From NCBI GenBank assembly GCA_017558105.1, contig JAFYWI010000011.1, positions 62,001-126,000 on the forward strand: DNA of 64,000 nucleotides. The letters are read 5' to 3'. Source of the DNA: Clostridia bacterium (lineage in GTDB: Bacteria; Bacillota; Clostridia; Christensenellales; Borkfalkiaceae). Shown piece after piece: positions 10,187 through 18,714 of the stretch. The notes under the pieces are model-generated. The model saw nothing but the letters and a program-made list of their open reading frames with translations, ran no database searches and was not told the DNA's origin. Both the position numbers and the translations under genes were made by a program. Within the stretch, counting starts at the first letter, position 1. Every line of letters begins with the position of its first letter.

Positions 10187-10502
10187 ACTTTTACAAATAA
10201 CGGAAAAAGAAGAATTTTATAAATTAATAAACGAAAATGAAAAAGTGCTAATAACTTTCGTGGCAAGTTGGTGTAGTACTTGCAAAATGCAAAAAGAAAT
10301 TATATTTGAACTTGCCGAACAACTAAAAAACAAACTGCTAATAGTAAAAGCAGATATAGACCTGTTAGAAGAAATTGCTAACGATTATAAAATAAAAGTA
10401 ATTCCAACAACTTGTTTATTTATAAACGAAGAAATAAAAGAGAAAATAACGGGTTTAGTTTCAAAAGGAAAAATTTTAGAAAAAATAATTAACTATATAT
10501 AA
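10179..10502 (+). CDS. Thioredoxin-like protein with CSTC active site
   Basis: A 107-residue thioredoxin fold with the dithiol motif WCSTCKM (C32, C35) in place of the classical WCGPC, and the cis-proline region KVIPTTCLF. The altered dipeptide between the cysteines predicts a redox potential unlike that of TrxA encoded at 13662. It overlaps the RseC-like gene by 8 bases and has AAGGAG before its start. The pair may act together on membrane redox chemistry. That is inference. Confidence 0.82.
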   Translation: MNKLLQITEKEEFYKLINENEKVLITFVASWCSTCKMQKEIIFELAEQLKNKLLIVKADIDLLEEIANDYKIKVIPTTCLFINEEIKEKITGLVSKGKILEKIINYI

Positions 10503-10515
10503 AGGAGAAACACAA

Positions 10516-11766
10516 ATGATTGATTTTACCACCCTAAAGACAAGTGACCCAGAATTATACGAGGGCTTACAAAAAGAACTTAAAAGACAAAGAGATAACA
10601 TTGAACTTATTGCAAGTGAAAACTTCGTATCTCAAAACGTAATGCTATGTGCAGGAAGCCATTTAACTAATAAATATGCAGAAGGTTATTCTGGTAAAAG
10701 ATATTACGGCGGTTGTCAATTCGTAGATATTGCCGAAACTTTGGCTATTGAAAGGGCTAAAAAGTTGTTCGGTGCAGAACACGCTAACGTTCAACCACAC
10801 AGCGGTGCAAACGCTAACTTTGCCGTTTACTTTGCAGTATTAAACCCAGGCGATACAATTTTAGGTATGAGCCTAGCACATGGTGGCCACTTAACTCACG
10901 GTAGCCCAGTAACCGTTTCTGGTAAATATTTTAACGCAGTAGGTTACGGCGTAGAAGAAGCAACCGGCACAATCAACTACGATGAATTAGAAAAAATTGC
11001 CCTAGAAGTTAAACCAAAAATAATAGTTTCTGGTGCAAGCGCATACCCAAGAGTATTAGATTTTAAGAGAATTAGAGAAATATGCGACAAAGTTGGCGCT
11101 TATATGATGGTAGATATTGCCCACATTGCAGGCTTAGTTGCAACAGGCTTACACCCAAGCCCAGTTCCTTATGCAGATTTCGTTACAACAACCACCCACA
11201 AAACCTTACGTGGTCCACGTGGTGGTATGATTTTATGTAAAGAAGAACACGCAAAACTAATAGATAAGGCAGTATTCCCAGGAACTCAAGGTGGCCCATT
11301 AATGCACATTATCGCAGCAAAAGCGGCAGCATTTGGCGAAGCATTAAAGCCAGAATTTAAGGCTTACCAACAACAAATTGTTAAAAACGCAAAGGCTATG
11401 AGCGAAAAATTCTTATCTTTAGGTGTAAAACTTGTTTCTGGTGGAACTGATAACCACTTAATGCTTTTAGATTTATCTGATAAAGATATTACTGGTAAAG
11501 AATTAGAAAAAATGTTAGATGAAGTTAACATTACCGTAAATAAAAATGCAATTCCATTTGATAAGCAAAAACCTTTCGTTACGAGTGGTATAAGAATTGG
11601 TACTCCAAGTATTACAAGCCGTGGCTTTAAGGAAGAAGATTGCGAAAAGATTGCAGAATTAATTACAAAAATAATTTTAGAAAAAGAAACTGCGTTCGAC
11701 TACGTTCGTGCAGAAGTTAAAAAACTAACTGAAAAATACCCTTTATATGATGGAGAAATTATATAA
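10516..11766 (+). CDS. glyA: Serine hydroxymethyltransferase
   Basis: PLP enzyme interconverting serine and glycine with tetrahydrofolate, the main source of one-carbon units. The 416 residues include LIASENFVS, the N-terminal signature [14 protein letters not shown], the glycine-rich QPHSGANAN, and the PLP lysine K229 in the [14 protein letters not shown] motif. AAAGGAGAAA precedes the ATG. Its stop overlaps the asnA start by one base. Confidence 0.98.
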   Translation: MIDFTTLKTSDPELYEGLQKELKRQRDNIELIASENFVSQNVMLCAGSHLTNKYAEGYSGKRYYGGCQFVDIAETLAIERAKKLFGAEHANVQPHSGANANFAVYFAVLNPGDTILGMSLAHGGHLTHGSPVTVSGKYFNAVGYGVEEATGTINYDELEKIALEVKPKIIVSGASAYPRVLDFKRIREICDKVGAYMMVDIAHIAGLVATGLHPSPVPYADFVTTTTHKTLRGPRGGMILCKEEHAKLIDKAVFPGTQGGPLMHIIAAKAAAFGEALKPEFKAYQQQIVKNAKAMSEKFLSLGVKLVSGGTDNHLMLLDLSDKDITGKELEKMLDEVNITVNKNAIPFDKQKPFVTSGIRIGTPSITSRGFKEEDCEKIAELITKIILEKETAFDYVRAEVKKLTEKYPLYDGEII

Positions 11767-12749
11767 TGATAACTAAAAGTTTAAGTTTGATTGAAACGGA
11801 AGTTGCAATTAAGTTTATTAAAGATACTTTTGAAAAAGAACTTGCAAAAGCCCTTAAATTAACAAGGGTTTCTGCACCACTTTTCGTTTTTCCAGAAAGT
11901 GGATTAAACGATAATTTAAACGGCTTTGAACGCGCCGTTAGGTTCGATATTTTAGACTTAAAGAAAGAAGTAGAAATAGTTCAATCTTTAGCAAAATGGA
12001 AAAGAATGGCGCTAGCAAAGTATGGTTTTACTGAAAACACGGGGCTTTATACCGATATGAACGCAATTAGGCGCGATGAAACGTTAGATGCAATTCACTC
12101 CGTTTACGTTGACCAATGGGATTGGGAAAAAATTATAACTAAAGAAGAAAGAAAATATTCTTACCTTAAGAAAACGGTAAAAAGCATTTATAAAGCGCTA
12201 AAAACACTTGCAAAAAAAGTTAATGCAAAATACCCAAATATAGTACATAACTTGCCAGAAGAAATTACTTTTATAACTTCTAAAGAATTAGAAAAGTTAT
12301 ACCCAACTTTAACCAGAAAAGAAAGGGAAACGGCAATCACTAAAGAAAAGGGCGCAGTGTTTATTTCTCAAATAGGTTGGAATTTATCTGACGGCAAGCC
12401 ACACGACGGCAGAGCCGCCGATTACGACGATTGGAAACTCAACGGCGACGTTTTATTATGGGACGAACCTTTAGGTATAGCATTAGAAATTTCTTCTATG
12501 GGCATTAGGGTAGACGAAAAATCTTTAGTTAAACAATTAAAGTTCAAAAAAGAATTATCTAAACTAGAAAACCCTTATTGTCAAGACGTTATTAACGGCA
12601 AATTACCTTTAACCATAGGTGGTGGCATTGGGCAAAGCAGGCTATGTTTATACTTCTTAAACAAAATGCATATTGGCGAAGTTCAAGCGTCAGTTTGGGG
12701 CGAAGAAGCCGTTAAAGATTACGAAAAGAAAGGTATTAAACTTTTATAA
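11766..12749 (+). CDS. asnA: Aspartate-ammonia ligase
   Basis: Ammonia-dependent asparagine synthetase related to class II aminoacyl-tRNA synthetases. The product is 327 residues, the usual length for AsnA. It shows VSAPLFVFPESGLNDNLNG near residue 40, the DQWDWEKII motif, DGRAADYDDW, and GGGIGQSRLCLYFL near the C-terminus (class II motif 3). The start overlaps the glyA stop (TAATG). tcdA follows one base after the stop. Confidence 0.96.
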   Translation: MITKSLSLIETEVAIKFIKDTFEKELAKALKLTRVSAPLFVFPESGLNDNLNGFERAVRFDILDLKKEVEIVQSLAKWKRMALAKYGFTENTGLYTDMNAIRRDETLDAIHSVYVDQWDWEKIITKEERKYSYLKKTVKSIYKALKTLAKKVNAKYPNIVHNLPEEITFITSKELEKLYPTLTRKERETAITKEKGAVFISQIGWNLSDGKPHDGRAADYDDWKLNGDVLLWDEPLGIALEISSMGIRVDEKSLVKQLKFKKELSKLENPYCQDVINGKLPLTIGGGIGQSRLCLYFLNKMHIGEVQASVWGEEAVKDYEKKGIKLL

Positions 12750-12750
12750 T

Positions 12751-13443
12751 ATGTTTAGTAGAACGGTTGCCTTAATAGGCGAAGAAAGCTTAAATAAACT
12801 AAAAGGTAAAAAAGTTGCAGTTTTTGGTTTAGGTGGCGTTGGTGGTTACGCAGTAGAAGCCTTAGCAAGAAGTGGAATAGAAAACTTTTTGCTAATAGAT
12901 AACGATACGGTTAATATTTCTAACTTCAATAGGCAAATTATTGCCACTAACGAAAACTTAAACAAAGAAAAAACTTTAGCACTAAAGACAAGAATTCTAT
13001 CTATAAATAAAAATGCAAAGGTAGAAATTAAAAACCTTTTCTATTTGCCACAAAATTCTACTGAAATAGACCTTTCTACTTGCCACTACGTTATAGACGC
13101 GGTAGATACCGTTTCTGCCAAAATAGAAATTATTTTAAGGGCAAAAGAATTAGGTATCCCAGTAATTTCTTGTATGGGTACAGGTGGCAAATTAGACCCA
13201 ACTTTACTTACTATTACCGATATTTATAAAACCAAAAATTGTCCGCTATCAAGGGTGATGAGAAGGGAACTAAAAAAACGCGGGGTAGAAAAGTTAAAGG
13301 TAGTTTATTCTTTAGAAGAACAAACTGGTAATTTAATAGAAACAGAAAATTTAATTAAAAAAGCCCCACCTTCTATGATATTCGTACCGGCATCGGCAGG
13401 GCTACTTTTGGCAAAAGAAGTTGTTTTAGATTTAATTAAATAG
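12751..13443 (+). CDS. tcdA: tRNA threonylcarbamoyladenosine dehydratase (TcdA/ThiF family)
   Basis: ThiF/MoeB/E1-like ATP-dependent enzyme that cyclises t6A to ct6A in tRNAs. The first credible start is the ATG at 12751, right after the asnA stop. The reading frame is open further upstream within asnA, but that extension is not homologous to anything. The 230-residue protein has the GLGGVGG nucleotide loop (26-32), IDNDTVNISNFNRQI, and an SCMGTGGKLDP segment holding the probable catalytic Cys. TcdA is favoured over MoeB or ThiF because no sulphur-carrier gene is nearby. Confidence 0.87.
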   Translation: MFSRTVALIGEESLNKLKGKKVAVFGLGGVGGYAVEALARSGIENFLLIDNDTVNISNFNRQIIATNENLNKEKTLALKTRILSINKNAKVEIKNLFYLPQNSTEIDLSTCHYVIDAVDTVSAKIEIILRAKELGIPVISCMGTGGKLDPTLLTITDIYKTKNCPLSRVMRRELKKRGVEKLKVVYSLEEQTGNLIETENLIKKAPPSMIFVPASAGLLLAKEVVLDLIK

Positions 13444-13454
13444 GGTGGTATAAA

Positions 13455-13652
13455 ATGAAAATAACGCTTAATCCAGATAAAGAGACTGTAAAACTAATTA
13501 AAGAAGGTTTAGAAAGAACGGGTGGCTATTGCCCTTGTTTAAGAATTAAAAACGAAGATACTAAATGCATGTGTAAACAATTTAGAGAACAAATAAAAGA
13601 CCCAGAGTTTGAAGGGTTTTGTCATTGTATGTTATATTATAAACAAAAATAG
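13455..13652 (+). CDS. Short ferredoxin-thioredoxin reductase catalytic-chain-like protein
   Basis: A 65-residue iron-sulphur protein with the three paired cysteine motifs of the FTR catalytic chain: CPC (26-28), CMC (38-40) and CHC (56-58). In plant and cyanobacterial FTR these residues hold one 4Fe-4S cluster and the redox disulphide next to it. The protein is much shorter than the plant chain, and no variable subunit is encoded nearby. trxA follows 9 bases after the stop, which strongly suggests TrxA as the disulphide partner and a ferredoxin-like donor. Confidence 0.83.
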   Translation: MKITLNPDKETVKLIKEGLERTGGYCPCLRIKNEDTKCMCKQFREQIKDPEFEGFCHCMLYYKQK

Positions 13653-13661
13653 GAGGAAATT

Positions 13662-13973
13662 ATGGCAGAAATTACCTTAACAAAACAAAATTTTGAAGAA
13701 GAAGTGTTAAAATCAACAAAACCAGTATTGGTAGATTTTTGGGCAACTTGGTGTGGCCCTTGCAGAATGATTGCGCCAATAGTAGAAGAAATTGCTAACG
13801 AATATCAAAATATTAAAGTTGGCAAAATTAACGTTGACGAACAAGAAAAACTTGCAATAGAATACGGTATTATGAGTATTCCAACCCTAATACTATTTAA
13901 AGACGGAAAGGAAGAAAAAAGAATTTTAGGGTACAGAGAAAAATCTCAATTAATAAAAGAATTTTCACTATAA
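13662..13973 (+). CDS. trxA: Thioredoxin
   Basis: Classical 103-residue thioredoxin. The [12 protein letters not shown] motif gives the redox pair C31 and C34, and the cis-proline loop is [11 protein letters not shown]. It sits between the FTR-like protein and a rubredoxin, with TAGGAGG as ribosome binding site. No NADPH-thioredoxin reductase gene is in the window, so reduction by the FTR-like neighbour is plausible. Confidence 0.96.
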   Translation: MAEITLTKQNFEEEVLKSTKPVLVDFWATWCGPCRMIAPIVEEIANEYQNIKVGKINVDEQEKLAIEYGIMSIPTLILFKDGKEEKRILGYREKSQLIKEFSL

Positions 13974-13988
13974 AAGGAGAAAAATATT

Positions 13989-14147
13989 ATGAAATATGTG
14001 TGTAACGTATGTGGCTACGTTTACGATGAAGCAGTAGGCGAAGCAGAAAACGGAATACCTGCAGGTACTTTATTTTCAGACTTACCAGAAGATTATGCTT
14101 GCCCACTTTGTGGCGTTGGCAAGGAAGACTTTTCCGTTGAAGAATAA
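13989..14147 (+). CDS. Rubredoxin
   Basis: A 52-residue rubredoxin, shorter than a 60-residue ORF cutoff but clear. It has CNVCGYVYD at the N-terminal iron site, the GIPAGTLFSDLPEDYACPLCG core, and a second Cys pair. The four cysteines bind one iron. AAAGGAG precedes the ATG by about 9 bases. The flavodiiron gene begins 10 bases after the stop, so this protein is a likely electron donor to it. Confidence 0.96.
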   Translation: MKYVCNVCGYVYDEAVGEAENGIPAGTLFSDLPEDYACPLCGVGKEDFSVEE

Positions 14148-14157
14148 GGAGTAAAAA

Positions 14158-15942
14158 ATGAAGATTACCGAAAGTATTTTATACGTAGGTGTAAACGATA
14201 GAGAAGTAGATTTATTTGAAGGTCAATACGTTGTGCCAAACGGTATGGCGTATAATTCTTACGTAGTTATAGATAAAGATATTGCCGTTTTAGACACGGT
14301 TGATGGTAGGTTCACTCACGAGTGGTTAGACAACGTTGAAAAGGCACTAGACGGCAAAGAACCAACCTATTTAATAGTTCAACATATGGAGCCAGACCAC
14401 TCTGCCAATATTTTGAACTTTACAAAAGCATACCCTAACGCAAAAATAGTAGCATCTTCTAAAGCGTTTGTTATGATGCAACAATTTTTTGGGGTAGACT
14501 TTGCCGATAAAAAGGTAGTTGTTAACGATGGCGATAAACTTTCTTTAGGCGAAAGGGAACTTTGTTTCTTTACAGCCCCAATGGTGCATTGGCCAGAAGT
14601 TATAGTTACTTACGATACTAAAGATAAAGTGTTATTCTCTGCCGATGGTTTTGGAAAATTTGGTGCGTTAGATGCAGATGAAGATTGGGCTTGCGAAGCA
14701 AGAAGATATTATATTGGTATAGTAGGCAAATATGGTGCGCAAGTTCAAGCCTTGTTAAAGAAAGCAAGCACGTTGCAAATAGAAAAAATTTGCCCACTAC
14801 ACGGCCCGATTTTAACCGAAAATTTAGGCTATTACTTAAATTTATATAATATTTGGTCTTCTTATCAAGTAGAAAGCGAGGGTGTTTTACTTGCCTATAC
14901 TTCAGTTTATGGCAACACTAAAAAGGCAGTAAATATTTTAGCAGAAGAATTAAAGGCAAACGGCTGTAAAAAAGTTGTTATAACCGACCTTGCTAGAGAC
15001 GATATGGCAGAAGCCGTAGAAGACGCTTTTAGGTATGGTAAAATTGTTTTAGCAACCACAACTTATAATGGCGAAATTTTCCCATTTATGAAGCATTTTA
15101 TAGATGCATTAGTAGAAAGAAATTATCAAAACAGAACTATTGCTTTTATAGAAAACGGCAGTTGGGCGCCAGTTGCTACAAAAATTATGAAAGGTGCTTT
15201 TGAAAAGAGTAAAAACATAACTTTTGCAGAAAACAACGTTACAATTAGGTCTAGCGTGTCTAAAGAAAATATAGAACAATTAAAAGCCTTAGCAGAAGAA
15301 TTGTGTAAAGACGACGCTAAAGATAATGAAAATATAAAAAAAAATGATTTAACGGCACTATTTAAAATAGGCTACGGTTTATACGTTGTAACTTCTTTCG
15401 ACGGCAAAAAAGATAACGGCTTAATAGTAAACACCGTTGCACAAGTAACTTCAACGCCAACTAGAATAGCCGTAACAATAAACAAAGAAAACTATTCACA
15501 CCACGTAATAAAGCAAACGGGTAAATTAAACGTAAACTGCTTAACTATAAATGCACCTTTTTCTATATTTGAAAAGTTTGGTTTTAGAAGTGGCAGAAAC
15601 GTAAATAAGTTTGAAGGTGATAACGTAGTTCGTTCAACTAATAACCTAGTTTATTTGCAACAATACGTAAATGCATATATGTCTTTAGCAGTAGAAAATT
15701 ACGTAGATTTAGGCACCCACGGAATGTTTATTTGTTCTATAGAAGAAAGCAAGGTGCTTAATAGCGAAAATACTATGACTTATACTTATTACCAAGAAAA
15801 CGTTAAGCCAAAGCCACAAAAACAAAGCAAAAAAGCCTTTGCTTGCAAAATTTGTGGTTACGTTTACGAAGGGGAAAAAGTACCGGAAGATTTCATTTGC
15901 CCATTATGTAAACACGGGGCAAGCGACTTTGAAGAAATTTAA
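14158..15942 (+). CDS. Flavodiiron protein fused to flavin reductase and rubredoxin domains
   Basis: Oxygen- and/or NO-reducing flavodiiron protein in a 594-residue multidomain form. The metallo-beta-lactamase core has the full di-iron ligand set: H76, E78, D80, H81, H144, D163, H215. A flavodoxin domain (about 245-385; AYTSVYGNTKKA) binds FMN. A flavin-reductase-like split-barrel domain follows (about 395-545), then a short-spaced rubredoxin (556-594; CKICGYVYEG and CPLCKHG). In Moorella the last two domains form a separate protein, Hrb, next to FprA. Here they are joined. The gene ends at a bidirectional terminator. Confidence 0.94.
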   Translation: MKITESILYVGVNDREVDLFEGQYVVPNGMAYNSYVVIDKDIAVLDTVDGRFTHEWLDNVEKALDGKEPTYLIVQHMEPDHSANILNFTKAYPNAKIVASSKAFVMMQQFFGVDFADKKVVVNDGDKLSLGERELCFFTAPMVHWPEVIVTYDTKDKVLFSADGFGKFGALDADEDWACEARRYYIGIVGKYGAQVQALLKKASTLQIEKICPLHGPILTENLGYYLNLYNIWSSYQVESEGVLLAYTSVYGNTKKAVNILAEELKANGCKKVVITDLARDDMAEAVEDAFRYGKIVLATTTYNGEIFPFMKHFIDALVERNYQNRTIAFIENGSWAPVATKIMKGAFEKSKNITFAENNVTIRSSVSKENIEQLKALAEELCKDDAKDNENIKKNDLTALFKIGYGLYVVTSFDGKKDNGLIVNTVAQVTSTPTRIAVTINKENYSHHVIKQTGKLNVNCLTINAPFSIFEKFGFRSGRNVNKFEGDNVVRSTNNLVYLQQYVNAYMSLAVENYVDLGTHGMFICSIEESKVLNSENTMTYTYYQENVKPKPQKQSKKAFACKICGYVYEGEKVPEDFICPLCKHGASDFEEI

Positions 15943-15976
15943 GTAGTTTTTATAAAATAACGATAAAAATAATAAA

Positions 15977-16009
15977 AAAAGAACTTTATCTTGTAGATAA
16001 AGTTCTTTT
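15977..16009. terminator. Bidirectional terminator between the flavodiiron gene and sepF
   Basis: Perfect 14-bp stem (15977-15990 with 15996-16009) and TTGTA loop, with A and T runs on its two sides. It can stop transcription from both convergent operons. Confidence 0.92.
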
Positions 16010-16026
16010 AATTTACTAATAAAAAA

Positions 16027-16365
16027 TTATTTAATTTCAACACCAGAAGGGCTAAACATATAAACGTCTTTACTCATTTCGTAAACGCCACCTTCAAGAG
16101 TGTAAACAGCACCACTTAAAAAGTCTATAATACGAATTTGGGTTTCTGCTCTTAAACCTTCAAGGTGAACAACTGCGTTTTTGCCATTTTTAAGCGCGTC
16201 TATTATTTTAGAAACTTCTTCTAAACTGCTAGGCTTAAAAACGCTTAAAGGTTGGCTATTGTTTTCTGTATTAGCATTAACGTTTTGGCTTGGGGTATAA
16301 GAATCCCTTGCTTTTTGTTCGCTTTTTGCTCTTGAATCTCTTCCCATAAAATCAAATAAACCCAT
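16027..16365 (-). CDS. sepF: Cell division protein SepF
   Basis: SepF polymerises into rings, bundles FtsZ and tethers it to the membrane. The 112-residue protein has an N-terminal amphipathic membrane anchor (MGLFDFMG), a polar linker and the SepF domain (about 43-110; VVHLEGL, RIIDFLSGAVYTLEG, FSPSGVEI). It lies one base after yggS, the usual Firmicute pairing, and is the last gene of the asd operon. Confidence 0.94.
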   Translation of the reverse strand: MGLFDFMGRDSRAKSEQKARDSYTPSQNVNANTENNSQPLSVFKPSSLEEVSKIIDALKNGKNAVVHLEGLRAETQIRIIDFLSGAVYTLEGGVYEMSKDVYMFSPSGVEIK

Positions 16366-16366
16366 A

Positions 16367-17041
16367 TTAATTTTTCACCTCGTAGTTTCTTTTTCCAAAA
16401 ATAGTCGTGCCAAGCCTAATGGTATTGCTTCCATTTTCTATGGCTATTTTATAGTCTGCACTCATGCCAACGCTAAGGTAGGTAAAAGGCAAACCATCAC
16501 TTTTAAGTTTATCATACAATTCACGCATTTGCAAGCACAAATTTTTAAGTAGGGCAGTATCTTCCGTTTTAGGTAGCATTGCCATAAGCCCAACTACCTT
16601 AATATTTGGTAGTTTTGTTAGTTCCATAACGCCGTCTTTAGCATTTTCTAAACTAAACCCACTTTTAGAAAGTTCGCCACCAATATTTATTTCAACCAAA
16701 ATATCTTGGTAAACTTCTTTTTTTAAACACTCTTTGCTAATTTCTTGCCCTAAACGAATACTATCTACCGAATGAATTAAGTCTACCTTGCCAACCAAAT
16801 ATTTAACTTTGTTGGTTTGTAAATGCCCAATAAAATGTTGGCTTGCCCCGTTAATAAAAGCAGTTTTTTCCCTAAATTCTTGAACTCTGTTTTCTGCCAC
16901 CACTTTTAGCCCGTTTGAAATTGCAAAATTAATTTCATCTACGCTAACCATTTTGGTAGCGCCAACTAGGGTAATAGGCTCAGCTAAATTATTACCATTT
17001 TTTATTTCTTCTAAAACTTTAAGTAAATTTTCTTTAATCAT
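16367..17041 (-). CDS. PLP homeostasis protein (YggS/PLPBP family)
   Basis: YggS-type protein that binds PLP without known catalysis and balances vitamin B6 and amino acid pools. The PLP lysine is K30 in LVGATK, followed by VAENRVQEF, HFIGHLQTNK and LSVGMSADYKIAIENGS. The ATG at 17041 matches the family N-terminus MIKENL. A GTG at 17047 would add two residues. The start overlaps the dapB stop by eight bases and has no strong ribosome binding site, so translational coupling is likely. Confidence 0.94.
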   Translation of the reverse strand: MIKENLLKVLEEIKNGNNLAEPITLVGATKMVSVDEINFAISNGLKVVAENRVQEFREKTAFINGASQHFIGHLQTNKVKYLVGKVDLIHSVDSIRLGQEISKECLKKEVYQDILVEINIGGELSKSGFSLENAKDGVMELTKLPNIKVVGLMAMLPKTEDTALLKNLCLQMRELYDKLKSDGLPFTYLSVGMSADYKIAIENGSNTIRLGTTIFGKRNYEVKN

Positions 17042-17792
17042 TTTCACTTAAAAGGTCGTTCATATCGTAAAAACCACTATTTTTACCTTTTAGAAAAATA
17101 GAAGCCTTAATAGCGCCGTCTGCAAACAAAGCCCTGTCGCTCGCGTGGTGAGAAAGGGTAATAGTTTCGTTTTCGCCAATAAACATTACTTGGTGGTCGC
17201 CAACTATGTTGCCACCACGAATAGCGTGTATGCCAATTTCTTGTTTAGTACGTTTACCAACAACGCCACTTCTTCCGTAAACGTAGTTTTTGTCGGTTAA
17301 AACGTTTTTAACAGCATCTGCAAGCATTAAAGCCGTACCACTTGGAGCATCTACCTTTTTGTTGTGGTGTGCTTCGGTAATTTCAATATCAAAATCGCCT
17401 AATTTGGAAGCAACTTCTTTTACAGCCTTAATTAAAACGTTAACCCCTAAAGACATATTTGCAGACCTAAATACAGCAATTTTTTTGCTAGCGTCATCTA
17501 TTTTAGCCAAATCTTCTTCTGTATAACCAGTAGTGCAGAAAACAACGCCACAGTTGTTTTTAATAGCAAAATCTAAAATATTATCTAATGAAGTTGGCCT
17601 AGAAAAGTCTATAATAACGTCTATTTTTTCGTTAACTTTACAAAAACAATCGTAAATAGGGAAGTTAGGGTTAGAAAAATCGTCTTTAATATCAATACCA
17701 CAAACAAGTTTAACTTCTTCGCAGTTAAGTCCACTCTCAAAAACCTTTTTTCCCATTCTGCCTAACGCGCCACTAATTAAAACGTTTACCAT
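17034..17792 (-). CDS. dapB: 4-hydroxy-tetrahydrodipicolinate reductase
   Basis: Reduces the DapA product with NAD(P)H in the lysine/diaminopimelate pathway. The 252-residue protein has the nucleotide-binding GALGRMG (8-14), FCTTGYTEED, and the catalytic EAHHNKKVDAPSGTA segment. AAGGAG precedes the ATG. It lies two bases after dapA and overlaps yggS. Confidence 0.96.
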   Translation of the reverse strand: MVNVLISGALGRMGKKVFESGLNCEEVKLVCGIDIKDDFSNPNFPIYDCFCKVNEKIDVIIDFSRPTSLDNILDFAIKNNCGVVFCTTGYTEEDLAKIDDASKKIAVFRSANMSLGVNVLIKAVKEVASKLGDFDIEITEAHHNKKVDAPSGTALMLADAVKNVLTDKNYVYGRSGVVGKRTKQEIGIHAIRGGNIVGDHQVMFIGENETITLSHHASDRALFADGAIKASIFLKGKNSGFYDMNDLLSEND

Positions 17793-17794
17793 AA

Positions 17795-18688
17795 TTACTC
17801 CTTAACACTAAAGCCTAAATCTTTTAGTGCTTTAACCATAATTTTAGTATGTTCTGGTTCTAATTCCGTTAAAGGCGCTCTAACGATGCTACTGCCGTAA
17901 CCTATTAAAGACATAGCCTTTTTTACTGGAATAGGGTTAACTTCAATAAAGCAAGCGTCAATTAAAGGAAGCAATTTTTCTTGTAAAATTTGTGCTTCTT
18001 TGTTTTTGCCTGCGTAGTAAAGCCTAGCAACGTCGCCAACTTGTTTTGGAGCAACGTTACTTGCAACCGAAATAAGCCCCATAGAGCCTATTGAAAGCAT
18101 TGCAAGATTAAGGTTGTCGTCGCCAGAATAAAGGGCAGTTTTGCCCCTAATTAGCCTTGCAGTTTCGCAAATTTGTTCCATATTACCACACGCTTCTTTA
18201 ACACCGCCAATGTTTTTATGTTCTGCAATTCTAGCCATAGTTTGTGGTAAAATGTTAACGCCCGTTCTTGCAGGAACGTTATAGCATAAAACGGGAATAT
18301 TAACTGCGTCGCAAACGTCGTTATAATATTTAATTAAGCCGTTTTGGGTACATTTATTGTAGTAAGGTGTAACAACTAAAAGCCCGTCTGCCCCAACTTT
18401 TTGGGCAAAAATGCTTTTTTCAATAGCCGTTTTAGTGCAGTTAGAACCAGTGCCTAAAATATATTTTGCTCTACCTGCAATTTTATCGTAAGCAAACTTA
18501 GCAATTCTATCGTATTCGTCGTGGGTAATAGTAGGGGTTTCACCGGTAGTTCCTAAAACTACAAGTGCTTCAATGCCGTTTTCTATTTGATATTCAATTT
18601 GTCTAGATAAAGCATCGTAATCAATGCCGTCTTCCGTAAACGGAGTAATTAGGGCAGTACAAGTACCCTTAAAAATAATATCGTTCAT
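17795..18688 (-). CDS. dapA: 4-hydroxy-tetrahydrodipicolinate synthase
   Basis: Condenses pyruvate with aspartate semialdehyde. The start is set at the ATG at 18688. A TTG at 18700 is also in frame, but its following bases (GGAG) are the ribosome binding site for 18688. The 297-residue TIM-barrel protein has GTTGET, the VTPYYNK motif, Tyr136, Arg141 and the Schiff-base Lys164 (GGVKEACGN). In a sporulating clostridium the pathway also supplies dipicolinate for the spore core. Confidence 0.96.
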   Translation of the reverse strand: MNDIIFKGTCTALITPFTEDGIDYDALSRQIEYQIENGIEALVVLGTTGETPTITHDEYDRIAKFAYDKIAGRAKYILGTGSNCTKTAIEKSIFAQKVGADGLLVVTPYYNKCTQNGLIKYYNDVCDAVNIPVLCYNVPARTGVNILPQTMARIAEHKNIGGVKEACGNMEQICETARLIRGKTALYSGDDNLNLAMLSIGSMGLISVASNVAPKQVGDVARLYYAGKNKEAQILQEKLLPLIDACFIEVNPIPVKKAMSLIGYGSSIVRAPLTELEPEHTKIMVKALKDLGFSVKE

Positions 18689-18714
18689 AATGTTCTCCAA
18701 GGCAATAAATTTTT

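Noticed and set aside
12673..12750. TcdA start inside asnA
   Set aside because: The extension is a shadow of the asnA frame. The ThiF fold begins at the ATG at 12751.
18689..18700. TTG start of dapA at 18700
   Set aside because: The next bases are the GGAG ribosome binding site of ATG 18688.
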